A DNA stretch of 64,000 nt from Anodontia alba (taxonomy: Eukaryota > Mollusca > Bivalvia > Lucinida > Lucinidae), in contig OZ024835.1 in assembly GCA_964016985.1 (NCBI GenBank), positions 1,433,501 through 1,497,500 of the forward strand, in the 5' to 3' direction. The translations under genes and the position numbers were made by a program. The notes under the pieces were generated by a model. The model did not search any database and was not told the origin of the DNA. It worked only from the letters and a program-made list of their open reading frames with translations. Shown here one piece after another: positions 53,554-63,509 of this stretch. Numbering within the stretch: the first letter of the stretch is position 1; every line of letters starts with the position of its first letter.

Positions 53554-53819
53554 TACTGGCTTATTTATCAGATCCATAGGTAATATCCCCTAAGTATATA
53601 TTACCCTTCAGAAGGCCTCTTTATCACCCCCACGCCCCTGCTGGGATATCACAATCACCTTCTTATGACACGCCTTTGATGTCATGCTCCTACGTAGGGG
53701 CAAAAATTCATTAGTGAGTGGTAACTCTTGGTCTCATTTTAGCTATGTCTTAAACTTAGGATATACCACAATTGCTCTGATCCACTTATCGCTTTACCCG
53801 TATAAAATATTTATACCTG

Positions 53820-54035
53820 CATTCTGATCAGAGTCTACATAACTGATCAGGCTCACATAACTGATCAGGGTCTACAGAAACGTCTAGGTTTTACATATCT
53901 GATCTGGGTCTACACACCGGACCAGGGTTTACACACCTGATCATTGTCTACAGAATCGAACAGGTTTTACATATCTGACCAGGGTGTACACACCCGACCA
54001 GGGTCTACATATCTGTTCAGGGTCCAACACACACC
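53820..54035. repeat. tandem array, about 21-23 bp, motif GATCAGGGTCTACA
   Basis: Nine or ten diverged units such as CTGATCAGGGTCTACAGAAA and CTGACCAGGGTGTACACACC. The unit equals one arm of the GTGTAGACCCTGATCA hairpins found elsewhere in the window. Confidence 0.75.
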
Positions 54036-54066
54036 ACGTCGGGACTAGTCAGCAAGAACGATACAT

Positions 54067-54918
54067 TTAGGATAATCTGCCGGCTGTACAAACATGGCGG
54101 CGAAATTTGCCACCTCTACACGTCATCAGTAAATATCAACAAAAATCACAAATAAAATGCGCGTCTCACAAATCCAACTGATAACTTAAATGTCAAGGCA
54201 TACCAAGTGGTTATTAATAGATAAAAATGCATTTTATGAGTATGAAAAAAATAACCTTCCAATTTGTGCAAATTCGGGACCAAAAAGTTCCCTTTACCTT
54301 TTCATGAATTCATAAAATACTAACGTCAGTTTGTTTCACAATGTTCCGTCTAGAGCAGCCGGAAATTAAAATATCAAAAAGCTTTGAAATAAAACACAAT
54401 ATGTGTATGTCCGTAGGTACCAAAACTGATACACAAAACTAAAATCTTGTCCTTTCATGTATATAACGGACTGGATACCTGTTTGTATTCTGTCTGCACG
54501 TGCTAGGGGGACAGCTAAGTACATTATATATGTACGGTCAATGTACACTGTATAGAGCTGTTTGAGTAGTCTGCTTTGTAGCCAAAATGTGTCTTTATTT
54601 GAATGAATTGGGATATTTTATTTTCCGAATGCCCTAGATGGAACATAGTTAACAAAATGACATTAGTTTTTTATGTATTCAGGAAAAAGAAAAAGGAAAT
54701 GTTTTGTCTCAAATTTACGCAAGTTAGAAAGTAGGTTTTTCAAATTTATAAAATGCATTTTTATCTATTAATAACTACTAGATATGCCTTGACATTTAAG
54801 TTATCAGTTATTTTTGTGAGACACGCATTTCATTTGTGATTTTTGTTGATATTTTATGACGACTTGTTCACGTGGCAAATTCTGCCGCCATGTTTGGGCA
54901 GCCGACAGATTATCCTTA
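54067..54918. mobile_element. long-TIR DNA element, about 846 bp, TTA duplication
   Basis: The outer ends GGATAATCTGCCGGCTG and CAGCCGACAGATTATCC are inverse and flanked by TTA (54067-54069, 54916-54918). Inverse similarity extends about 180 bp inward (AACTTAAATGTCAAGGCAT against ATGCCTTGACATTTAAGTT; ATAAAAATGCATTTTAT against TAAAATGCATTTTTAT). No transposase. A TTA duplication is compatible with PIF/Harbinger but not proof. Confidence 0.75.
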
Positions 54919-55886
54919 ATGGCAAAGTCGTAGAGCTGCAAAATAAATGAAATGTAACTTCTCGAATTTCAACTGTGATATAGACATGAATGGCAAGAAC
55001 AGTTCAAAATAACAATTATATGAAATATCGACTTGCCATGGTCAGATCCCCGGAGCGCAACACAACATAACGTGTACCGCTCAGCTGACATCTCTTATTG
55101 CAATGTCACACCCACTGATACTCGTGTACGCAAGAAACCCGTGATATTCGAGATTGAAAACGACCTATTTGATTATCAGAATGGTACATCACTTCACAAA
55201 TCCACTGCTCAAAATATGACACACACACAAAACAAATTCTTTCAGAACGCCACAAGACTGCAAAATTATAAAAGAAAATTGTCTCCCCATTCAAAAAATT
55301 GCCTTGCGACAAAATATCTACGCAAGAAAAGTAAAACTATTCATCACAGAACCTAGGTAAACCCAGCTCACCAATATTCTGATAACGGTTCAAACTATGT
55401 AAATCAAAATCGAACATACCCCAGTCGCTGTCTTACGTAAATACCGTAAACACATGCTTGAAAGCTGAAGTGTACCTGCTGTCTTAGAAAGCAAACATGC
55501 CAAACTAACCAACACTTAAGTTACAAGAGCAAATAATCACACCTTGTAATGTAAATCAAAACAAATTTCTTTTCATGTGTATGTACAAATAAAACATATT
55601 CAAGATAAAAGGGACGTGGCACGCGCGCGTGTGCGTGTGTGTGCTCTCTAGGGCAATTCCTTTCCACTACATTTTGTGTGTGTCTCTCTCTTTGTCTGTC
55701 TCTTTTAGAATCCAATTCAGTCCGTTTATTATACCATAACCAAGGAAGTATTTTATGCGTGTGTTTAATTTTGTTGTTTTGTATAGTTCTCTGGAGAAAG
55801 GAAGAAAATATTTGGGCGTGACTAATCCGCGGTATACTTTATATTGTGTTTTGCCCTCAAAAGCCCACATATACTTGTCATAAACT
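54919..55886. other. intron with one unexplained open frame
   Basis: The frame 55033-55356 (107 codons, MPWSDPRSATQHNVYRSA...) has no recognised domain. If it were spliced in it would break the KCNQ frame, since a 55046-55356 segment is not symmetrical with the phase-2 junctions on either side. No repeat was recognised here. Confidence 0.4.
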
Positions 55887-56139
55887 CATCACGAAAACAT
55901 GCCTATATAATTTTGACCCCCTTAAACCCCACTTCTATATAGTAAAACTGGGGTTTACAGGGGTATACCTTATTTTTCTAATTTCTGCTTAAAACATAGA
56001 TTGCGAGGCGGTTCTAACGAGTACCCACAATCTATGTTTTGAGTAGGAATTTGAAAAATATCGGAATTTTTTATCTGAAAATTTTCATTTTTTGGTGGTA
56101 AAATTTTCAGTATATTTGAATAGGCATGTTTTCGTAATG
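55887..56139 (-). mobile_element. HM1 hairpin MITE, copy 21 (left hairpin arm deleted)
   Basis: Complete termini; sequence runs from AAAACATAGATTGCG directly into AGGCGGTTCTAACGAGTACC, removing about 30 bp of one arm. Confidence 0.9.
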
Positions 56140-56628
56140 TGTTGTACAATTTTCGCTTCTTATATATATCATATTTTGTTATGCGCCTATAATATATCAT
56201 ATTTCTATATACATGTATGCATATTATGTATGATAAAGAGCTACAATAGTTTAATATAGTGTCAAATACGTATCTATGAATCAGTCTTCTGTTTTCATTT
56301 TTGTGAATGTGTTCATTGCTCTCAAGTGTCATTCCTTTCAGAATAAAATTATCCTAAAAGTGGTTCCTTGCTGCAGAAGAAAAGAAAAAAAAATACTTTA
56401 TATAAACAACAGCAAAATAGGAAGTCAATTGGGGTAGATAAATTCTGACAAATCTCACGCCTTTTGCCCCACCTGATATCCGCTTCCGTTGCGCATGCGT
56501 TCTGAAACATCTCATGGTCTTAAACATCTTACGCGACACCGTCCTAGAAGCCTTCACAACATGCTAACCATGTGCTGACTCGTTCCCTTGTTGTAAAATG
56601 AAGCCAGACCCTGACAAGTCTGGACAAT

Positions 56629-56661
<33 letters not shown>

Positions 56662-56950
56662 CAAATAACGGCAAGCAGATGACTGAAACTAACTAGTCTG
56701 GCCCAGCTGTTTGCAGTTTCATGTTTTCATTGCTCTCAAGGGTCACTCTTTTTAGAATCTATTTAACAAATAGGTGTTTAAATGTCTTCATATTAATGAA
56801 TCCGATAGAAATGATAGAAATGGTAGCTGAACATCGTTTCCTAGATACCATTTGCGCTTGTTTGGTTTTGTCTGTTTCCTCTTCCTCTTGGTGTCTGGGA
56901 AGGGCTGCGGTTTGTGATTGTGGCACTCCCTGGACTTTTCTCTTACTTTT
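56140..56950. other. intron with poly-T tract
   Basis: T run at 56630-56661. GGGAAGGGCTGCGG and TTGTGATTGTGGCACTCC near 56900-56930 belong to the dispersed repeat also near 2180 and 11000 (inverse). No gene. Confidence 0.45.
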
Positions 56951-58757
56951 TTATACGTCCGTTTGAAAAACGGGACGTATTATGATACGGGATATGGCGT
57001 CCGTCCGTCCGTCCGTAAAGTTTTTCGTTTCCAGCTAACTCCTCCTACAGTTTACATCCGATCAAGCTGAAACTTGGTATATAGTTAGACCATGATGTGG
57101 CGCAGCGCATATTGTTTTGGGCTTACAGTCCACCAAGTGTTTGCAGAGTTATGCCCCTTAGAAAATTTCTGTAAACTTTTCATTTCCGGTTAACTCCTCC
57201 TACATTTTACATCCGATCAAGCTGAAACTTCATATATAGTTAGACCATGATGTGGAGCAGCGCATATTATTTTGAGGTTACAGTCCACCAAATATTAGCA
57301 GAGTTATGCCTCTTTGAAAATTTCAATAGACTTTTCATTTCCGGCTAACTCCTCCTACAGTTTACATCCGATCAAGCTGAAACTTGATATATAGTTAGAC
57401 CATGATGTGGCACAGCGCATATTGTTTCAGGGTTACAGTCCACCAAATGTTTGCAGAGTTATGCCCCTTAGAAAATTTCTGTAAACTTTTCATTTCCGGT
57501 TAACTCCTCCTACAATTTACATCCGATCTAGCTGAAACTTCATGTATAGTTAGATCATGATGTGGAGCCGCGCGTATTATTTCGAGGTTACAGTCCACCA
57601 AATATTAGCAGAGTTATGCCTCTTTGAAAATTTCAGTAGACTTTTCGTTTCCGGCTAACTCCTACAGTTTACATCCGATCAAGCTGAAACTTCATGTATA
57701 GTTAGACCATGATGTGGAGCAGCGTATATTATTTCGAGGTTACAGTCCACCAAATATTAGCAGAGTTATAATACTTCTTTGAAAATTTCGGTTAATTTTT
57801 AGTTTATGGCTAAATCCTCCTACAGTTTACATCCAATCAAGCTGAAACTTCATGTACAGTTAGACCATGATGTGGAGCCGCGCGTATTGTTTCGAGGTTA
57901 CAGTCCACCAAATATTAGCAGAGTTAAACCCCTTTGAAAATTTCTATTAATTTTTGTTTTCGGCTAAATCCTCCTACAGTTTACATCTGATCAAGCTGAA
58001 ACTTCATAAATACTTACATGATGATGTGGAGCAGCACATATTACTTTTAGGTTACAGTGCCCCATGAAAATGTCTATTAATTTTTTGTTTCCAGCTAAAT
58101 CCTCCTACAGTTTACATCCGATCAAGCTGAAACTTGATTTGTAGTAAGACCATGATGTGGAGCAGCGCATATTGTTTCAAGGTTACAGTCCACCAAATAT
58201 TAGCAGAGTTAAACCCCTTTGAAAATTTCTATTAATTTTTGTTTTCGGCTAAATCCTCCTACAGTTTACATCTGATCAAGCTGAAACTTCATAAATACTT
58301 ACCTGATGATGTGGAGCAGCAGATATTATTTTTAGATTACAGTGCACCAAATATTTGCAGATTTATGCCCCTTTGAAAGTTTTTGTAAACTTTTCACAGC
58401 ATATTGTTTAGATGTAATAGTGTGCCAAAAGCTCATATGAGCTTATAATATAGCCATGCTTCTGTGGTGTGTCCTCCGTCAGAAAGCACTTCTCCCTAGA
58501 AGCAGCAAACTTCTCCCTTAATTTCATGGCCAGCTTGGACCCTTAGGTTACAGTTCACCAAATATCAGCAGAGATTATGCCCCAATGAATTTTTTTTATT
58601 TTATTTTATTTATTTATTTATTTTTTTTTTTTTTTGTAATTCCACTTACAGTTTATATCCGGAACACTGAATTATACAGGAGCCAGTTAATGTGCTGCAT
58701 CTGATTACTTGCCACGGGCGTATAATGCCCCGCTTGGCGGAGCTCTTGTTTTTATTT
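56951..58757 (+). mobile_element. pearl-like tandem-repeat element F
   Basis: Head hairpin ATACGTCCGTTT / AAAACGGGACGTAT, then (CCGT)n at 56999-57017. About nine units of roughly 155 bp follow, marked by TCCTCCTACAGTTTACATCC and GATCAAGCTGAAACTT. Right end: CACGGGCGTATAATGCCCCG then CTTGGCGGAGCTCTTGTTTT. The most complete element of this type in the window. Confidence 0.82.
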
Positions 58758-59216
58758 AGTATTTAATAGAGCACACATGCAGATATGTCAAATGAAAACA
58801 GTCGTTGGAACATTCCCTATTTATTCTAAGAATCGGGGTAGGCAGAGTAAAATGTGTCTGCACTGTTTGCGATTCATGTCAGACATTTATCTGATAAATC
58901 TTCAATTTAGATGACTATTTATTTGAGAGATTAATGTTGCTGAAATTTGGTACACTTAATATTTTATAGCAATAATGTGGTTGCTCAGTTATTGAACCAA
59001 ACATATCGGTTCATGGTAATAACAAACATTGTTCGTCCTGTGAACAGAATAATATACCATTTACTTGAAGACCACTTTAGAGAAACTTGCTTTCCCGATG
59101 TATGGATCCCTTCTAAAAGGGGTGCCGTACTTACAGGAAAGAATTTGCAGCCAGGAGAACCGGTTCTTTCCTATAATACCGTCTACTGTTTCATCTTTCT
59201 TGGAATTATATTCATC
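58758..59216. other. intron, one KGA hairpin
   Basis: KGA-like palindrome near 59105-59170 (CTTCTAAAAGGGGTGCC, AGGAAAGAATTTGCAGCC). The overlapping open frames are not exons. Confidence 0.45.
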
Positions 59217-59452
59217 CATCACGAAAACACGCCTATATAATTTTGACCCCCTTAAACCCCACTTTTATAAAGGGAAACTGGGGTTTACATGGGTATACAT
59301 GTTAGAACCGCCTCGCCGAGGCGGTTCCAACGAGTACCCACAATCTATGTTTTGAGCAGGAATATGAAAAATATCAGAATTTTTATCTGAAAACTTTTAC
59401 TTTTTTGGTTGTAAACTTCTCAATATATTTGAATGTGCGTGTTTTCATAATG
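59217..59452 (-). mobile_element. HM1 hairpin MITE, copy 22, next to an exon
   Basis: Complete termini (CATCACGAAAACACGCC to GTGTTTTCATAATG). One hairpin arm is partly lost (GTATACATGTTAGAACCGCC). It ends 39 nt upstream of the linker exon. Confidence 0.92.
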
Positions 59453-59491
59453 CATCATAAGTTAACTTATATTGTGTTTTATCTGTTCCAG

Positions 59492-59683
59492 AGAAAGGTC
59501 TTTCAAGAGCAATTCATCATTTGTCAGTAGGTTTTCTACTCGTCGAAAAGACAGGGGAAGTAACTCTCACAATACACAAAACGGAAGCGGAAATGTGAGT
59601 CCGCATTCACCGTTGATTCCACGTCGGGACAGTAGGAAGAATGGCTCCTGTTCGGAAGAAGAGATTCCTGAAACGCTTCAAAG
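59492..59683 (+). CDS. KCNQ1: KCNQ channel exon: cytoplasmic A-B linker
   Basis: 192-nt exon preceded by TTTATCTGTTCCAG and followed by GTATTT. Its first base completes the leucine codon begun at 52121, then it reads ERSFKSNSSFVSRFSTRRK, a Ser/Asn/Gly-rich stretch, SPLIPRRDSRKNGSCSEEE and IPETLQR, ending in phase 2. A basic, serine-rich, low-complexity stretch between helix A and helix B is usual in Kv7 proteins, but the sequence itself is poorly conserved. The call therefore rests on the open frame, matching phase and position. RRKDR and RRDS are possible kinase or lipid-contact sites (inference). The helix B exon must lie beyond the window. Confidence 0.82.
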
Positions 59684-59727
59684 GTATTTTTAGATTATGC
59701 ATACCTCCAAAGAAGAGGAGCACCCAG

Positions 59728-59815
59728 ATATAACCATACGTTTTTAGTGCTCGTTAGAAGTGTCTCGGCCTCTAATAAGTACCCACAACATATGTTATTA
59801 TCTAGAAATAAAGAA
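59728..59815. mobile_element. hairpin element H4, copy 5
   Basis: GTGCTCGTTAGAAGTGTCTC and GCCTCTAATAAGTACCCACA, followed by ACATATGTTATTATCTAGAA. It begins only about 45 bp after the donor of the linker exon. A run of A follows at 59838-59859. Confidence 0.5.
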
Positions 59816-60009
59816 AATTCTACACATTTTGGTTGAAAAAAAAAAAAAAAAAAAAAAAAGCGCTTGAAAGTATGTCACCAGTATGAATCAGGGTTTATGT
59901 CCTGTTGCAACAATGATTACTTTAAATCAGCACAAAGATGAGCCAAAGAGCATTTTACATAATTTTGTGAAATGAAAAAAATCACAACCTAGTGAGCTAA
60001 TGGTTATTA

Positions 60010-60130
60010 TTGCATAAAAAGCAGTGTCGCACGTTATTAATAGCCGTGCATTAACCGGTGAAAAGCCGTGTATTAACAAGGCAATTCACGCGCTGTTAAT
60101 GCTCGGCTACGCAACTTTCAGTATGCTCAT
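60010..60130. repeat. small inverted repeats
   Basis: CACGTTATTAATAGCCGTGC, AAAAGCCGTGTATTAACA and ACGCGCTGTTAATGC recur as short direct and inverted units. Unclassified. Confidence 0.4.
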
Positions 60131-60296
60131 ACCGGGCCACAGAATTGCTGCCGTCACGAGATGTGTACTGCCCTGTCCTAGAATAAGCATAGTACGTGGA
60201 AATAGCGTTCGCGCGACATCGGTGAAAAGGCGAAACAAAATAGTGCAAGATATAACGCAAAATGTAGCAAATGTTTTCAATTTTCATGCAATAATA

Positions 60297-60433
60297 CGAT
60301 CAAACATGGTTTTTCAATGCATTTACATTCGTCAGGTCCCTTGGGAGGTGTTGAAAACCGCGGCCTTCGGCCTCGGTTTTCAACACCTCCAACGGGACCT
60401 GGCGAATGTTAATGCATGAAAAACCATGTTTGA
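60297..60433. repeat. near-perfect long palindrome, about 65-bp arms
   Basis: ATCAAACATGGTTTTTCA at the left faces TGAAAAACCATGTTTGAT at the right. The centre pairs GGAGGTGTTGAAAACCG with CGGTTTTCAACACCTCC around CGGCCTTCGGCC. Only a few arm mismatches. The open frame crossing it is a by-product. Confidence 0.9.
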
Positions 60434-61122
60434 TCCATATAGTGTACAAAACTTCATTTTCCAAAAGGAGCCTGAAGAGTTTGCTGCGTGCCAGAGACAT
60501 TTTTTTTTTTTTGTATTATTTGAATTCTGGATTATTTCCCTTTGGTTTAATTGATTTATTTGCTGCATTTTGTTCTCAGAGTATTGCGTATTGTTATTTA
60601 TTTCGCTTTTTTTTTCACCATTTTGTTTTGTATTTTATAGCACGTTTCCCATGTATCCTAGAAAATGAACTATTTTCAGAAACTTTATTTTCACGATCAA
60701 TTAAACTAGCTGTGCTCCAACTTTTAATTCCATTTTTTTTATTCCGTTAGCATTTCGCATTTTGATTTTACATTTCTTCTCCATTGATTTATTGTAATTA
60801 CACCATATTGCTGCTCAAACGAGAAAGAGTATTAATCGTTGATTTTGGAAGTTAACACTCTAAACTATTGGAAGTTAAAATCAAATTAATTATTTAACAA
60901 ACCAGACACATTAATGAAAACTCAGACTAAATGCCGAAATGAGCGGCTGTCCCAGCGTCTATCCGTAAATACATGTAATTGCAAAAGTCTGACAACACTC
61001 AAATACTGCTCTTAAACAAGCATTTGGAAACCTTAAGGATGGAAATTGTCACGGATGCCAAGGCCCCTGTCTTTGTATACTTGAATGGATAACTATTGAT
61101 GTATATGTCTAGTGCTATGTAT
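60434..61122. other. intron, nothing recognised
   Basis: T-rich runs near 60500 and 60610. No domain in the open frame at 60406-60750. Confidence 0.4.
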
Positions 61123-61363
61123 ATATGCGCCAGCACACAACAAAACCTACAATAAGACCTGTGTGACCAACAAAGATTTGCCTGTACATCCACCTAGTAC
61201 AGCAAGGGTTCTCTTTCATCCCTCTTTGAATAGCCTAGAGACTGTAGAAGGCACATGCGATCAGCGAAGACTCTGATCAGCCTGCGCATCCGCGCAGGCC
61301 GATCTGTGTCTTCGCTGGTCGCACAGGCCTTTTTGTAGGTTTTGTCGTGCGCTGGTTCGTATG
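61123..61363. mobile_element. TIR MITE, family TGR
   Basis: CGCCAGCACACAACAAAACC to GGTTTTGTCGTGCGCTGG; inside, a hairpin with GATCAGCCTGCGCATCCGCG. Confidence 0.78.
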
Positions 61364-61639
61364 TAATTCAATCAGTGTGACTGTCCTAAATTCTTTATCT
61401 GTTTGGACATCTGGCTTATGATAGTCTGTCCTTTTTTGACAAATACAGTACGAATTGTGATGTCTTCTATTGTTTCCGTCGCTAGGGCCGCGCCAAGGAA
61501 AACAAAACGTCCAGATCTTTATTTGCGCAGTCTGATCAGATCCTTTCAGAATCACTGGATACCATGCAGTGCATTTAAAGAGAGCTAAATCCCTCTTTAC
61601 GTGTTCCGTCTCATATGGAAATTCAATTGTAGCGTTCTG

Positions 61640-61815
61640 TAGGCTTAATTATCAAATGAAAATTAGCGATAATTTCTTTTTATTTTTTTTCACAGAAATT
61701 AAGACTTGATGTTTCATCCAAATTCTATGAAATATCAAATTTTATTTTCTATAAAAAAAAGAAAGAACTATTTTTTTTTTTTTTTAATTTGTGTGTTTAC
61801 TTATAGTCAGCAAGA
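61640..61815. mobile_element. GTC hairpin element, degraded
   Basis: AAGACTTGATGTTTCATCCA and CTATGAAATATCAAATTTTA form the arms. The GTCGTCTG edges are not preserved. Confidence 0.45.
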
Positions 61816-61939
61816 TATGCTTCGTTTTTTTCGGAATTGAGACAAACCCAAAACTGACCCATAATCGTAAAAAGGGTGAATTGCGGGTAGGAGATCTTAA
61901 ATTATGAGGAACTCCGTGTGATAAGTGAGAATCTACTTA

Positions 61940-62231
61940 CAGTCGACTCTTGTTATCCAAGAGACAGTCTCAAAAATACTTCGATGTCCGTACCTCGACA
62001 TATCAGATTTGCAGAACTGAGGAAAAAATAAATCGAACAACCACATTTAACAAATGACTATGTAATTTGTCTCCTGAAGTTAGAGATGTATTTAAGATAT
62101 ACATGCAATTGCTCTTCTCCCCTTTTCCACAATATTTTTTACCTGTTGTTACATTTCATGTTAAATCAGGGGCCAGATTTTCACGTCGAGTGAGCGGTTA
62201 AGCGAAGTCGAGATAACGAGCGTCGACTGTA
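61940..62231. mobile_element. pogo-like MITE, CAGTCGACTCTTG ends
   Basis: Starts CAGTCGACTCTTGTTATCCA and ends GAGATAACGAGCGTCGACTG, flanked by TA on both sides. About 292 bp, no coding, no hairpin module. Confidence 0.8.
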
Positions 62232-62499
62232 TATTTAAAGAATTGTATACGTGTTTTTATACAAAAGCGTGTTTTTAATATAAAAACACAAGAAAAAAAT
62301 CCATCGTTTTAGAAAATTGCTCAAATCAAGGGAATACTTTACATGTCTAATCCCATGCTGTATTTAAATATACAAAGTATTACAAGTGGAGGATTATTCA
62401 TGAACACAGACGCTTAACCATTTAGCTTTCGGATCCTGGCCTGTAGCATTTATTTAAGTGGAATGGGTACACTTGCAAAGTAACTTTCAAATTAAGTTA
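62232..62499. other. intron, nothing recognised
   Basis: No element identified. Confidence 0.4.
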
Positions 62500-63505
62500 T
62501 ATCCCCGGCATACGAAGTATTCCGAAGGGTATTGTTTTCGTCGGTTCCGTCGGTCTATTCGTCCGTCCGTCCGTCCGTTCTTCCATCCGTCCGTTAACAC
62601 CTGCTATAACTGAAGTTTTTTATTACGTATATCTCTGCAGTCACTTAACTGAAACTATTCATTTTTGATATGGGGGTACCTGGAAGGGTTCGCTTCCATT
62701 CTACGTCTATGTACACCTGTCAACATCAAGGATGCCTCAATAAAGTAGTATATTGCAGCTTGTTTCTACAAACAACTTCTTAATAAGGAAGGATGGACAA
62801 CAGACATGTTTATCACATCAACATTCATGGTAATAAGGTAAAGATGATCGTGACCTAATTTTTTATGCTCTAGTGATTTTGCCTTATATCTTGAAAGTTA
62901 TTCCATGGATTAATGTGATACTTGGAATATTGGTTGTGCGTGTCACCATAATTGACAGCATAATAAATGTCGGTCACCTTGACCTATATTTCATGGTTCA
63001 TTGATTTGCGTTATATTTTGAATATTATTTGATGTGTTATTTGATGTATGAACATAAATATTTTGGATTATGAATCGGTATGATCCGACAATTGACCTAA
63101 AAGTAAATGTAGGTCACTGTGAACTATATTTCATGGTCCAGTGATCTTATGTTACATCTTGAAGACATCTTGATGTATGACTATCATAGTCCGGGATTAT
63201 AGGTCATTATGACACAACATTTTATCTCAAAATAAATGTCGACCTTTGTGACCTATATTTCATTGCCCAGTGATTGTGTCTTGTATCTCCCACTATTTGA
63301 TGCCTAAGTGTCATATTTACAGATAATGACATGTGACCCAAACTTTGACCTCAAAGTGAATATAAATTAGCATATATTTCAAGGCCTAGTGATTTGCCTA
63401 ATATCTTCTAGATTATTTAATGGATTAACATCATAGTTGGTATAATGGATCTACGGGACACATCAAATTGACCTCTTAAGTATATGTAGGTTAGTGACCT
63501 ATATT
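62500..63505 (+). mobile_element. pearl-like tandem-repeat element G
   Basis: ATATCCCCGGCATACGAAGT, then a CCGT tract (62560-62595). The core has about five units of roughly 140 bp marked by TGACCTATATTTCATGG and TTATATCTTGAA. It is followed directly by a second element with the same head. Confidence 0.7.
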
Positions 63506-63509
63506 CATA

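Noticed and set aside
55033..55356. 107-codon frame as an alternative KCNQ exon
   Set aside because: Although a TCAG and a GGTAAAC flank it, the segment's phase does not fit between the exons at 52121 and 59492, and the frame ends in a stop.
60024..60419. 131-codon frame
   Set aside because: Runs into one arm of the long palindrome; no domain.
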